Assembly (NCBI GenBank): GCA_028288725.1
Contig: JAQGIC010000012.1
Span: forward strand, 1 to 43,298
Direction of reading: 5' to 3'
Length of the DNA stretch: 43,298 nt
Origin: Rhodospirillales bacterium
GTDB taxonomy: Bacteria; Pseudomonadota; Alphaproteobacteria; ATCC43930; CGMCC-115725
Part shown: piece by piece, positions 1 through 9,909 of the stretch
How the letters are laid out: each line of letters starts with the position of its first letter
Numbering within the stretch: position 1 is the first letter of the stretch
The notes under the pieces: model-generated
Seen by the model: the letters and a program-made list of their open reading frames with translations, nothing else
The model's database searches: none
What the model was told of the DNA's origin: nothing
Position numbers and translations under genes: made by a program

Positions 1-35
1 AATAGCTGGTCCGTCCGAACATCCGAGCCACGCAT
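1..35 (-). CDS. possible 5' end of a gene running off the left edge
   Basis: On the minus strand an ATG at 33-35 follows a good Shine-Dalgarno run (GGAGGCGAGG directly upstream) and stays open for 11 codons to the window edge (begins MRGSDVRTDQL). Too little is visible to name a product. The call rests only on the ribosome-binding site and start codon and may be chance. The stretch from 36 to 114 shows no other feature. Confidence 0.22.
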   Translation of the reverse strand, partial: MRGSDVRTDQL

Positions 36-114
36 CCTCGCCTCCGCCTGACATTCCGTGACCGAAGCGAATCATGCCCAGAGGCCGTAGGCCAGTCCCT
101 TTTTCCGCAACCTG

Positions 115-231
115 CTAGAGCCTGATCCGATCAAACCAACTCGGTTTGATCGGTGAATCAGTCTCTAAATATTTGATTTAGAGTGCGATTCAGATATGAG
201 GCCGAGCAGGCCTCATATCATCGCGCTCTAG
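115..231. repeat. two-armed palindromic element, copy A
   Basis: A 117-bp element bounded by CTAGAG (115-120) and CTCTAG (226-231). Arm 1 holds a perfect 11-5-11 hairpin (stem 127-137 with 143-153, loop AACTC). Arm 2 holds another (193-203 with 209-219, loop GAGCA). Each hairpin sits on an outer stem of the form GAG-N3-GAT / ATC-N3-CTC with a 3-nt bulge, TGA in arm 1 and TCA in arm 2, so the arms are inverted copies of one scaffold with different hairpins. A short CTCTAAA/TTTAGAG pairing joins them. Copy B at 41564-41700 is nearly identical, and 20036-20146 has the same plan. The last bases supply the TAG stop of the GGDEF-EAL gene. Confidence 0.85.
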
Positions 232-2630
232 GATGCGGCGCGGCCGCGCTCGTTTTCATAGGCGGTCCAGTCCCGATGCTCGTCGATCAGGACCGTGGCC
301 GCCTGCACATCGACGGGGCGCGAGAAATAATAGCCCTGACCGATATCGCAACCGAGCCCGTGCAGGATCTTCGCCTGCTCGGCCGTCTCGACCCCTTCGG
401 CCACCAGTTCCAGGCCCAGATCCTGGCCCAGCTCGATGATCGTCTGCACGAGACGCAGCGCATCCGGATTGTCGACGATCTCGATCACGAAGGACCGGTC
501 GATCTTCAGCACATCGAACGGAAACCGGTGCAGATAGCTGAGCGACGAGAAGCCCGTGCCGAAATCGTCGAGCGACAGTTCGACCCCGCGGCTTTTGAAG
601 TCGCGCAGCAGCGCGACCATCCCGGCGGGATCATCCAGCAGGATGCCCTCGGTGACTTCGAGTTTCAACCGGCGGGCCCCCGCCGGATCGCGATCGAGAT
701 ATTGCAGGAGCTCGCGCGCATTGATCGGATCGACCATCTGGCGCGGCGACAGGTTGACGGCGACCGTGAAATCGTCCCCGAGCGCCCGCTCCTCGACCCA
801 ATGCTTCGCCTGGCGCGATGCGGCATCCAGCACGTATTTGCCCAGATCCAGGATCGAGCGGCTTTCCTCCGCGATCGGGATGAAGCGGCCGGGCGGAATG
901 TTGCCCAGGTCCGGATGCGTCCAACGGGCGAGCGCTTCGAACCCGCTCAGCCGGCCGGACTTGAGATCGATCAGCGGTTGGTAATGCAGGAAAATGTCGC
1001 GCTGGCGAATCGCGTCCGGCAGATCGGCTTCGATCCGCGCGCGGCTGCGGCTTTCCTCGCGGAGCGCCGCGTCGAAGAATTTGATCCGGCCACCGCCGGC
1101 GCGCTTCGCCTGTTCATGGGCGGCGCGGGCCGAGGTCAGCAGATCATGGGGCGAATTATTGTCGGGCTCGGTGGTGGCGACGCCGACGCTGACATGGACG
1201 GTGATCGGCCGTTCGTCGACCGACAACACCATCGGAAAGGCCGCATTCAGCCGTTCGATCAAACGGTCGCCGCGTTGCCGGTCGGCCGCATCCAGCACCA
1301 GGGCGAACTCGTCCCCGCCGATGCGGGCGCAATCCTCGTCGGGGCCGACCAGCGTGCGCAGGAAATGGGCGATCTCGATCAGCACCTGATCGGCGATGCG
1401 CGGACCGTAGACGTTATTGACCCGACGGAAGCGGTCGATGTTCACCACCACGACCGAATGGGGCGCGGACGCAGCCATGGCGTCGAGCCGCTGCAGGAAA
1501 TGGATGCGGTTGTTGACCCCGGTCAGCGGATCATCATAGGCGGCGGCCGTGAGCTTCCGTTCGTAGTTCTTCTGCAGCGTGATGTCGCTCCAGATGAAGA
1601 ACGCGTTGCCGTCGACGGTCTCTTCGCGCGCGGTCTTCAGCCAGCGGCCGTCCGGCAGGGACAATTCGCCGGGCGTGCAAAGCCGGGCCGCCCGCGCCGC
1701 GTCGCCGCCGGCGACGGCATCGACGAACCGGTCGCCGTCCTTGACGCCCTGCCCCGAGCCGCCCAGCAGCTCCTCGACCCGGCTGTTGCAGACCAGGATG
1801 ACCCCCTCGCGGTCGAGCAGCATCATGGCTTCGGTCGAGGATTCGAGCGCTTCGACCAGGCGTCCCTCGGCCGAACGGCGCTGGGATTTCTCCTTCTGCA
1901 TCATCTCGCCGATGCGCTGCTGCATCACGGTCATCGAACCCAGCAGCGCGCCCGCCTCGTCGGGACCGCCGGCCGGGATCGGCGCGTCGAGCTCGCCGGA
2001 TGCGATGCGGTCGGCGACGGAGGCGGCCGAAGACAGCGGCCGGATAATCCGGCGCGACAGGAAAAAGGCCAAGAGCATGGAGACGAGCACCGCCACCACC
2101 GTCAGGAGCGCGCTGGTGCGGTTGGCGAGGCCGGTAACCTGGGTGGTCTGCTGGCGATTGGCAAAGCCGTCGGCCGCCATCTTTTCGATCAATCGGTCGA
2201 AGGCGCTGCGCAGCTCGTTCGACAGCCGCAGGAAGGCCTCGCTGTTCTGGTCGGTCGGCGTCTTCTTGAGGTTGATCCATCCCTGTGCCAGCGTGCGCAC
2301 CCGGCGCACCTCTGCGGCGGCTTCGGGTGACGAGGCCCGCGCTTCCGCCACATCCAGATCGTCGAAGAAACTTTCCTCCGGATCATCGGCGTCCGGTGCT
2401 GAGACTTTGCCGTCGAGGGTCGGGTTGCCCATCTGCTCGAACGTCGTATTGGCGGCGCGGGCATAGTTGATCGCCATCAGCGGCCGATCGTAGGTCTCGA
2501 TGCCCAATTGACCGATCTGGCGGATCTCGATGGTGCCCCAGACGCCAAGCGCCCCCGTGATGGCGCTCATCCCGAGGAAGGCCAGGAGGATCTTGCTCCG
2601 GATCGATCGAGCCAACCCTACGCGAAACAA
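228..2630 (-). CDS. membrane GGDEF-EAL bifunctional c-di-GMP signalling protein
   Basis: Predicted to make and/or degrade cyclic di-GMP in response to a periplasmic signal. The 800 residues read in order: TM1 (about 12-32), a helical periplasmic sensor region (35-170), TM2 (173-192), HAMP (193-245), PAS (255-350), GGDEF (362-520) with intact GGDEF at 438-442, and EAL (530-785). The EAL domain keeps EAL (565-567), the ExT motif in LEVTE, DDFGTGFSS, a KIDRSF lysine and VAEGVET, so both catalytic sites look intact. Net activity cannot be read from sequence. The gene stands alone. Its TAG stop lies inside the right end of palindromic element A. Confidence 0.93.
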   Translation of the reverse strand: MFRVGLARSIRSKILLAFLGMSAITGALGVWGTIEIRQIGQLGIETYDRPLMAINYARAANTTFEQMGNPTLDGKVSAPDADDPEESFFDDLDVAEARASSPEAAAEVRRVRTLAQGWINLKKTPTDQNSEAFLRLSNELRSAFDRLIEKMAADGFANRQQTTQVTGLANRTSALLTVVAVLVSMLLAFFLSRRIIRPLSSAASVADRIASGELDAPIPAGGPDEAGALLGSMTVMQQRIGEMMQKEKSQRRSAEGRLVEALESSTEAMMLLDREGVILVCNSRVEELLGGSGQGVKDGDRFVDAVAGGDAARAARLCTPGELSLPDGRWLKTAREETVDGNAFFIWSDITLQKNYERKLTAAAYDDPLTGVNNRIHFLQRLDAMAASAPHSVVVVNIDRFRRVNNVYGPRIADQVLIEIAHFLRTLVGPDEDCARIGGDEFALVLDAADRQRGDRLIERLNAAFPMVLSVDERPITVHVSVGVATTEPDNNSPHDLLTSARAAHEQAKRAGGGRIKFFDAALREESRSRARIEADLPDAIRQRDIFLHYQPLIDLKSGRLSGFEALARWTHPDLGNIPPGRFIPIAEESRSILDLGKYVLDAASRQAKHWVEERALGDDFTVAVNLSPRQMVDPINARELLQYLDRDPAGARRLKLEVTEGILLDDPAGMVALLRDFKSRGVELSLDDFGTGFSSLSYLHRFPFDVLKIDRSFVIEIVDNPDALRLVQTIIELGQDLGLELVAEGVETAEQAKILHGLGCDIGQGYYFSRPVDVQAATVLIDEHRDWTAYENERGRAAS

Positions 2631-2676
2631 GGAATTTCCCCTGTCCCGGGTCCGGCGCGACGGCGCGACGACGGCC

Positions 2677-3006
2677 TCATTGAACGGTTACCTGAAGTTT
2701 CATCTTGGGATGGATGTGGCACAGGACGTCAAACGTGCCCGCGACCGCGAATTTTATATCGACGTTGCCGCCCGGGTCCGACTCGGCGGATTCGAATTTG
2801 AAGGCGGGATTGTCGATATAGACCTGATGGGTGAATTGATCGTCGTTGGCGATATGAAGCGTATCGCCCTTGTGAACCGCGACCTCGCTCGGGCTGAACG
2901 TGCGCTTCTTCTGCGAGATCACGAGGGTTTCGGCGGCAAGGGCGTCGAATGCCAGCAGCATGACGCCGCAGGCCAAGCCCAGAAGAAGCTTCGCGCGCGG
3001 GGTCAT
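2677..3006 (-). CDS. exported cupredoxin (plastocyanin-like blue copper protein)
   Basis: A 109-residue protein with a Sec-type signal (about 1-25, ending at ALAA) and one cupredoxin fold. The expected type-1 copper ligands are present: His60 in FTHQVY, then Cys96, His99 and Met102 in the C-x2-H-x2-M loop. It resembles the short methylamine-utilisation-type plastocyanins. It probably acts as a periplasmic electron carrier or copper-binding protein; the partner is unknown. Its ATG overlaps the TGA of the upstream globin-like gene (ATGA), so the two are translationally coupled. Confidence 0.85.
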   Translation of the reverse strand: MTPRAKLLLGLACGVMLLAFDALAAETLVISQKKRTFSPSEVAVHKGDTLHIANDDQFTHQVYIDNPAFKFESAESDPGGNVDIKFAVAGTFDVLCHIHPKMKLQVTVQ

Positions 3007-3317
3007 TGCTTCACCACATCCCGTTCGATCGGCGCCAGAATCGCCAGCAGCCTCACCGGGGTACGCCAGGGAATGTCGCGCGCGTCCATGGACGCTTCCA
3101 GATCCTCGACCAGCGCGTTGAAATCGGAATCATGCAAGTTCAGGCCGGCATGGGTGTCTTTCATCGACCGGTCGAATAGCGGATGGGTACGCTCGGGTTC
3201 CTCACCCGATGTGTCCGATGCTTCCCGTGCTACCGCGATCGCCGGGCAAGCCAGCACCGCGAACAAAAGGGAGAATATGACGCGCCGAAGGTGCATGGAT
3301 ACCATTGAGCGCATCAT
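3003..3317 (-). CDS. exported truncated-hemoglobin C-terminal fragment
   Basis: A 104-residue protein with a signal sequence (hydrophobic stretch about 13-30, cut likely after AVA). The mature part resembles only the F-G-H end of group-I truncated hemoglobins. The segment around MKDTHAGL carries the expected proximal heme His (His56), followed by the DFNALVEDL and LLAILAPIERDVV helices. Helices A-E, including the distal pocket, are absent, so it is either a decayed globin or a minimal heme-ligating domain. The start is uncertain: in-frame ATGs lie at residues 1, 2, 5 and 8 and none has a strong SD. It is coupled to the cupredoxin gene. Confidence 0.62.
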   Translation of the reverse strand: MMRSMVSMHLRRVIFSLLFAVLACPAIAVAREASDTSGEEPERTHPLFDRSMKDTHAGLNLHDSDFNALVEDLEASMDARDIPWRTPVRLLAILAPIERDVVKQ

Positions 3318-3486
3318 GCATCAAAATAGAGTTAACACCCGGTCATCCATCCTATCCGTGTGTCGCGAATTTTCAGCATTTCAGCTGATGTCATGACATG
3401 GTGCGGTAACGAAATTCCTCGAGGATCGATTCCCGAGTGCAGACCGGTCGATCCCGTCTTCCCTTCGCTGAAAGGACCTAAGGCCG

Positions 3487-4059
3487 ATGGCCTCTAAATT
3501 CCGCCTTGGAACGACCGCCTATACCCAGGACGGCCGTCGCTATTTCGTCGACGATGTCGATGCCGGGATCGTCTATTGCTCGTCCCAGAGCGGCGCGGAA
3601 ACCGAATTTCCCGAGGCGCAGCTGCTGACCGAAGCGGAGTGGAAGGCCCGATCGGACGGCAAGCGGACCGATCTCTACCCCCGCCTGAAACAGGCACCGC
3701 CCTATACCAATGCACCGAAGCTCGATCGGTCGGCCGCGGAACAGATGCTGCTCAAGGTCGGCCGGCTGGCACCCAGCGTGCTCGATTTCGTCGCCCATGA
3801 CATCGCGACCCGCATCCTCAGCGACAATGGCGACGGCGATCTGGTCGCCGGCCTGTCGATCATCAAATGCCGCGCGATCTATGATTCGGCCGATCCGGCG
3901 GTCCGGGCGGGCATTCTGGCCAGCGCGCTCGGCGTCGCACCCGACGTGCTGGTCGGCGCGGCGCGGCTCGGCGACAACCTGATGCGCGCCATGCTGGACA
4001 AGGGCTTGGCGGGCCAGGCGGAAGTGTTCGAGGCGTTTCAGGGGCGCCGCCGCCAATAG
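3487..4059 (+). CDS. conserved hypothetical protein, 190 aa
   Basis: I do not recognise this family. The product is soluble, with no signal or membrane segment. Residues 1-60 look like a beta-rich module (TAYTQDGRRYFVDDVD). Residues 75-185 look all-helical. The start is backed by an AAAGGACC-type SD at suitable spacing. It is transcribed alone, divergent from the globin/cupredoxin pair. Codon use matches the surroundings, so it is very probably a real gene, but no function can be inferred. Confidence 0.7.
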   Translation: MASKFRLGTTAYTQDGRRYFVDDVDAGIVYCSSQSGAETEFPEAQLLTEAEWKARSDGKRTDLYPRLKQAPPYTNAPKLDRSAAEQMLLKVGRLAPSVLDFVAHDIATRILSDNGDGDLVAGLSIIKCRAIYDSADPAVRAGILASALGVAPDVLVGAARLGDNLMRAMLDKGLAGQAEVFEAFQGRRRQ

Positions 4060-4140
4060 AAGGGCCGGGATATTCTGGAACCGGTCGGCGCGCCAGGGGT
4101 TGGAGACGGACTCGTGCGACCCAACCCGGAAGGAACGAAA

Positions 4141-4425
4141 ATGAATAAGCTTCTTATGGCCGGCGCTGCCCTCTTCATGACCTCGGGTATCGCCATGGCC
4201 CAGAGCGTGGACAGCCAGTCCAGCACGACGACCACGACCCAATCCCCGACCGTGCTGCCGCCGGCGAGCACCACCACGAAGGTCCAGCATTCGACGTCCG
4301 ACCAGAATGGCGTCATGACCGAGGAGACCAAGCGGTCGCAGGTCACGGTGCCGTCGGCCCCTCCTCCGACCGTGACGTCGACGACGCGGACCGAGAAGAC
4401 CACGACCACCGGCAACGACGACTAG
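4141..4425 (+). CDS. small exported Thr/Ser-rich protein
   Basis: A 94-residue protein starting at the ATG that follows GGAAGGAACGAAA; an in-frame GTG-type start further upstream would add nine residues but lacks an SD. Residues 1-21 form a Sec signal ending AMA. The mature part is low-complexity, rich in Thr, Ser and Pro with two TTTTT-like clusters, and has no cysteine or aromatic core, so it is probably disordered in the periplasm or cell envelope. A strong terminator follows at once. Confidence 0.7.
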   Translation: MNKLLMAGAALFMTSGIAMAQSVDSQSSTTTTTQSPTVLPPASTTTKVQHSTSDQNGVMTEETKRSQVTVPSAPPPTVTSTTRTEKTTTTGNDD

Positions 4426-4448
4426 TCTCGTCGCCCAGGAAAAATAGG

Positions 4449-4484
4449 AACGGCGCGGACCAGGCCAGGTCCGCGCCGTTTTCG
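4449..4484. terminator. bidirectional rho-independent terminator
   Basis: A perfect 13-bp GC-rich stem (AACGGCGCGGACC at 4449-4461 with 4468-4480), a 6-nt loop and flanking A- and T-rich ends. It lies between the convergent Thr-rich gene and serA and can serve both. Confidence 0.85.
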
Positions 4485-5726
4485 TTACTGTTTCTCGAAC
4501 AGCAGGCGGGCGCGGATCGTGCCGGGGATCGAGCGCAGCGCCTCCAGCACCTCATCGGTATCGAACCCGCCTTCGGCATCGATCACCGAATAGCCGATCT
4601 CGCCCTGGGTCTGCAGATACTGGCCGGTGATGTTGGCGTTTCTGGTCGAGAACACCTCGACCGAACGCGCCAGCAGCCCGGGCACGTTCTGATGGATATG
4701 CAGATAGCGCGTCCCGGCCGGCCGGATCGGCAATTGCGCCTGCGGAAAATTGACGGCGCCCAGGCTGGAGCCGACATCGCTGTAATCGGCCAGCTTGCGG
4801 GCGACCTCGATGCCGATGCGCTCCTGGGCCTCGGCCGTGCTGCCGCCGATATGCGGGGTCAGGATCACGTTCGACAGGCCGCGCAGCGGCGAGACGAATT
4901 CCTCTTCGATGCCGGCCGGCTCGACCGGAAACACATCGAAGGCGCCGCCCAGCAGATGGCCGCTCTTCAATGCCTTGGCGGCGGCGGCGAGATCGACCAC
5001 CGTGCCGCGGGACGCGTTGATCAGGAACGAACCTTTGCGCATGGCCTGGATCTCGGCGGCCCCGATCATGCCGGCGGTCTCCGCGGTCTCGGGCACATGG
5101 AGCGAGATCACGTCGCTCTCGCCCAGCAGCGCCGTCAGCCCCTTGGCCGGCTGCGCATTGCCCAGCGGCAGCTTGTCGGTATGGTCGTAGTAGCGCACGC
5201 GCATGCCGAAGGATTCGGCGACGATGCCCAGCTGCGCGCCGATATTGCCGTAGCCGATGATGCCGAGCGTCTTGCCGCGGACTTCCCAGCTGTTGGCCGC
5301 CGACTTGATCCATTCGCCGCGATGCGCCGCCTCGCTCTTCGTCAGGATGCCGCGCATCAGCATGACGATCTCGCCCATGACCAGTTCGGCCACGCTGCGC
5401 GTGTTGGAAAACGGCGCATTGAAGACGGGCACGCCGCGCAGCCGCGCCGCCGCCAGATCGACCTGGTTGGTACCGATGCAGAAGCAGCCGAGCGCCACCA
5501 GACGATCCGCGGCATCGAGCACCGTGTCGGTGATCTGGGTGCGCGAACGGATCCCCAGCAGATGGACGCCCTTGACCTTCTGAACCAGATCGGCCTCGTC
5601 CAGCGCCTTCGGCAACCGTTTGACGTTGGTATAACCGGCTGCGGCCAGCGCCTGCACGGCGGAGTCATGCACCCCCTCGAGCAGCAGCACGCGGATCTTG
5701 TCCTTGGCGAGCGACAGTTTGGTCAT
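4485..5726 (-). CDS. serA: D-3-phosphoglycerate dehydrogenase
   Basis: Catalyses the NAD-dependent first step of serine synthesis from 3-phosphoglycerate. The start at MTKLSLAKDKI gives 413 residues, close to the E. coli enzyme (about 410), and aligns with its N-terminus; a longer open frame exists but is not needed. Visible features: substrate domain, NAD Rossmann motif GYGNIG (158-163), catalytic-domain RGTVVD and FDVFPVEP, TPHIGGST with the catalytic His, and a C-terminal ACT domain (about 335-413) of the kind that binds serine for feedback inhibition. It is the short ACT-only form. The gene is monocistronic, and serine feeds the glycine pathway encoded near 27-31 kb. Confidence 0.95.
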   Translation of the reverse strand: MTKLSLAKDKIRVLLLEGVHDSAVQALAAAGYTNVKRLPKALDEADLVQKVKGVHLLGIRSRTQITDTVLDAADRLVALGCFCIGTNQVDLAAARLRGVPVFNAPFSNTRSVAELVMGEIVMLMRGILTKSEAAHRGEWIKSAANSWEVRGKTLGIIGYGNIGAQLGIVAESFGMRVRYYDHTDKLPLGNAQPAKGLTALLGESDVISLHVPETAETAGMIGAAEIQAMRKGSFLINASRGTVVDLAAAAKALKSGHLLGGAFDVFPVEPAGIEEEFVSPLRGLSNVILTPHIGGSTAEAQERIGIEVARKLADYSDVGSSLGAVNFPQAQLPIRPAGTRYLHIHQNVPGLLARSVEVFSTRNANITGQYLQTQGEIGYSVIDAEGGFDTDEVLEALRSIPGTIRARLLFEKQ

Positions 5727-5927
5727 GGAACGTCCCGAGTGGGTGAGAAGGAGCCTGGATCTGCTGACCCGTGGGCAGCGAGTATCCATTCTCGCGCCCG
5801 CAACTCAAATGAAACAGGCGCAGGGCTCCGCTGCAGTGCAGGATGGGTTCGCGCTTGTGCGCGCGGCGCACGCGGGAGCAAAGTTGGTCGACCGATTATC
5901 ATAAGATTTATAAGGACCTGCCCCCAT

Positions 5928-7457
5928 ATGCCGCTCCACGACGATCGCACGCCGAGCCGCCTGCTCCCCCTCGACGGCACCGACAAGAAAGCCGATCCGG
6001 CCAAGCCGGATGCCGCCAAGCCGGACAAGGAGCCGATCGCGCCGCCGCTGCGCTTCGTCACCCAGCACAAGGGCAGCTTCCATGGGTCCAAGCTGAATTA
6101 CACGGTCACCGCCGGCGAAACCCATCTGACCGACGCCGACGGCAAGCCGCGCGCCAGCCTGTTCACCTTTGCCTATATCCGCGACGCGGCCGGCGATCCG
6201 GCGAAGCGCCCGGTCACCTTCCTGTTCAACGGCGGTCCCGGCTCGGCCTCGCTTTGGCTGCACATGGGCGCCTTCGGTCCGCGCCGCATCGTCGTGCCGG
6301 GCGACGGGACCGGTGCCGGCGTCGGCCCCTATTCGGTCGTCGACAATCCGCTCTGCCCGCTGGATCAGACCGATCTGGTGTTCATCGATCCGGTCGGCAC
6401 CGGCTATAGCAAGGTGCTGGGCGACATGAAGCCGGAAGAGGCCTGGGGCCTCGACGGCGATGCCGGCATCATCGCCGATTTCATCAAGCGCTGGCTGACC
6501 GAAAACAAGCGCTGGGCCTCGCCGCGCTACATGGCCGGCGAAAGCTATGGCACCACCCGGGCGGTCGCCGTCGCCGGCAAGCTGCAGGGCGGCCTGGCCG
6601 GCGTCGCCTTCAACGGATTGGCGCTGATCTCGGTCATCCTGGATTTCCATACCGCGCGCTTTGAAAAGGGCAACACGCTGCCCGACGTCAGCTATCTGCC
6701 GACCTATGCCGCGACCGCGCATCACTATGGGCTGGTCACGCCGGCGCCGACGGATCGGGCGCAGTTCCTGGACGAGGCGAGAGCCTTCGCGGTCGAGGAA
6801 TATGCCCCGGCGCTGCTGGCCGGCAGCCGCCTCGATCCGGCGAAACGCAAGCGGGTGCTTAAGAAACTCGCGCGGTTCTCCGGTCTCGATGAGGCGTGGC
6901 TCGACCGGTCGAACCTGCGCATCGATCCGTCGCGTTTTCGCAAGGAGCTGCTGCGCGGGCGCGGCATGGTGCTGGGCCGATTCGACACGCGCTATCAGGG
7001 ATGCGATTACGACCATGTCGGCGAATTGCCCGATAATGATCCGTCGGCCTACGCGATCGACAGCGCCTATGTCTCGGCGATCAACGACTATCTGGGCCGG
7101 GGTCTGACCGTCGAGATGGACCGGCCCTATACTGTCTTCAACCGCACGGCCATCACCAAGTGGGATTGGCACGGGCCCAAGAACGAAAACCAGCCGAGCT
7201 GGCCCGGATACGTCAATGTCGCCCCGGAACTGGGCCGCATCCTGCGTGAGAATTCCGGGGTAAAAGTGCTTATGGCCAATGGACTTTTCGATCTGGCGAC
7301 ACCGTTCTTCGCGGTCGAGAACACCATCGCCGGCAATGGCATCGACGGGAGCCGCGTGACCATGCGGTACTATGACGCCGGCCATATGATGTATGTGCAT
7401 GAGCCATCGTTCGGCGCATTGATCACCGATTTCCAGGCGCTGGTGGCCAGCGCCTGA
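5928..7457 (+). CDS. serine carboxypeptidase, peptidase family S10
   Basis: Expected to remove C-terminal residues from peptides. The start is the ATG after AAGGACCTGCCCCCAT, giving 509 residues; the open frame extends far upstream over antisense serA, which is a shadow. Family signatures: NGGPGSAS (101-108) for the oxyanion region, GESYGTT (204-210) with nucleophile Ser206, Asp455 in NGLFD and His486 in DAGHM complete the triad. No convincing signal peptide is seen: the N-terminus is a charged, Lys/Ala/Pro/Asp-rich linker, so location is unclear. Transcribed alone, divergent from serA. Confidence 0.9.
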   Translation: MPLHDDRTPSRLLPLDGTDKKADPAKPDAAKPDKEPIAPPLRFVTQHKGSFHGSKLNYTVTAGETHLTDADGKPRASLFTFAYIRDAAGDPAKRPVTFLFNGGPGSASLWLHMGAFGPRRIVVPGDGTGAGVGPYSVVDNPLCPLDQTDLVFIDPVGTGYSKVLGDMKPEEAWGLDGDAGIIADFIKRWLTENKRWASPRYMAGESYGTTRAVAVAGKLQGGLAGVAFNGLALISVILDFHTARFEKGNTLPDVSYLPTYAATAHHYGLVTPAPTDRAQFLDEARAFAVEEYAPALLAGSRLDPAKRKRVLKKLARFSGLDEAWLDRSNLRIDPSRFRKELLRGRGMVLGRFDTRYQGCDYDHVGELPDNDPSAYAIDSAYVSAINDYLGRGLTVEMDRPYTVFNRTAITKWDWHGPKNENQPSWPGYVNVAPELGRILRENSGVKVLMANGLFDLATPFFAVENTIAGNGIDGSRVTMRYYDAGHMMYVHEPSFGALITDFQALVASA

Positions 7458-7581
7458 TTCAATTCGCGGCGGGAGCGCCAGCCGTGTCCGCGACACGGGA
7501 CTGGGTCCCGGCAATGGCCGGGGCCAACCGGGCTCCCCAAATGCTATAGCACCGGCCGTTTTTAAGACGAGGACGACGCCC

Positions 7582-7818
7582 ATGAACCCGACCGACATCG
7601 CCCGCGTGCAGGACTATCTGCGGCGGACCTTCGACAACAAGCGGATCTGCATCGATCCGCCGGCCAAGCGAGGCGCCCCGGTCGAGGTGCGCGTCGGCGA
7701 CGAGTTTCTCGGTGTGCTGCACCGCGACGAGGATGACGGCGAGGTCTCCTGGGCGCTGCACATGACCATTCTCGAGGAAGACCTGCCGCCGGCCCCGGGG
7801 ATACCGCCGCGGCGCTGA
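7582..7818 (+). CDS. DUF3126 family protein
   Basis: A 78-residue protein matching the short alphaproteobacterial DUF3126 family over its length (TDIARVQDYLR start, VGDEFLGVLHRDEDDGEVS centre, MTILEEDL end). Function unknown. It has no signal or membrane segment. Its family distribution supports the taxonomic call. The preceding 120 bp holds several short GC hairpins and a TATAGC hexamer near 7543 that may be its -10 region. Confidence 0.85.
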   Translation: MNPTDIARVQDYLRRTFDNKRICIDPPAKRGAPVEVRVGDEFLGVLHRDEDDGEVSWALHMTILEEDLPPAPGIPPRR

Positions 7819-7824
7819 CGTGCC

Positions 7825-9864
<2,040 letters not shown>

Positions 9865-9909
9865 CCGTCACATTAATCCGGCGCCGGTGAAGTCACCCTT
9901 AAGGATGAA

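Noticed and set aside
183-2330. Long plus-strand open frame opposite the GGDEF-EAL gene
   Set aside because: It mirrors a clearly coding minus-strand gene with intact domains; the translation has no recognisable domain and results from GC-rich codon bias.
4692-5927. Large N-terminal extension of the S10 carboxypeptidase over antisense serA
   Set aside because: The family N-terminus and a good SD place the start at 5928; the extension is antisense to serA.
7458-7560. Several short GC hairpins after the carboxypeptidase gene considered as a terminator or another palindromic element
   Set aside because: Stems are only 5-6 bp, there is no T-tract and no CTAG ends.
5805-7598. 597-codon minus-strand open frame opposite the carboxypeptidase
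   Set aside because: Shadow of a gene with an intact catalytic triad.
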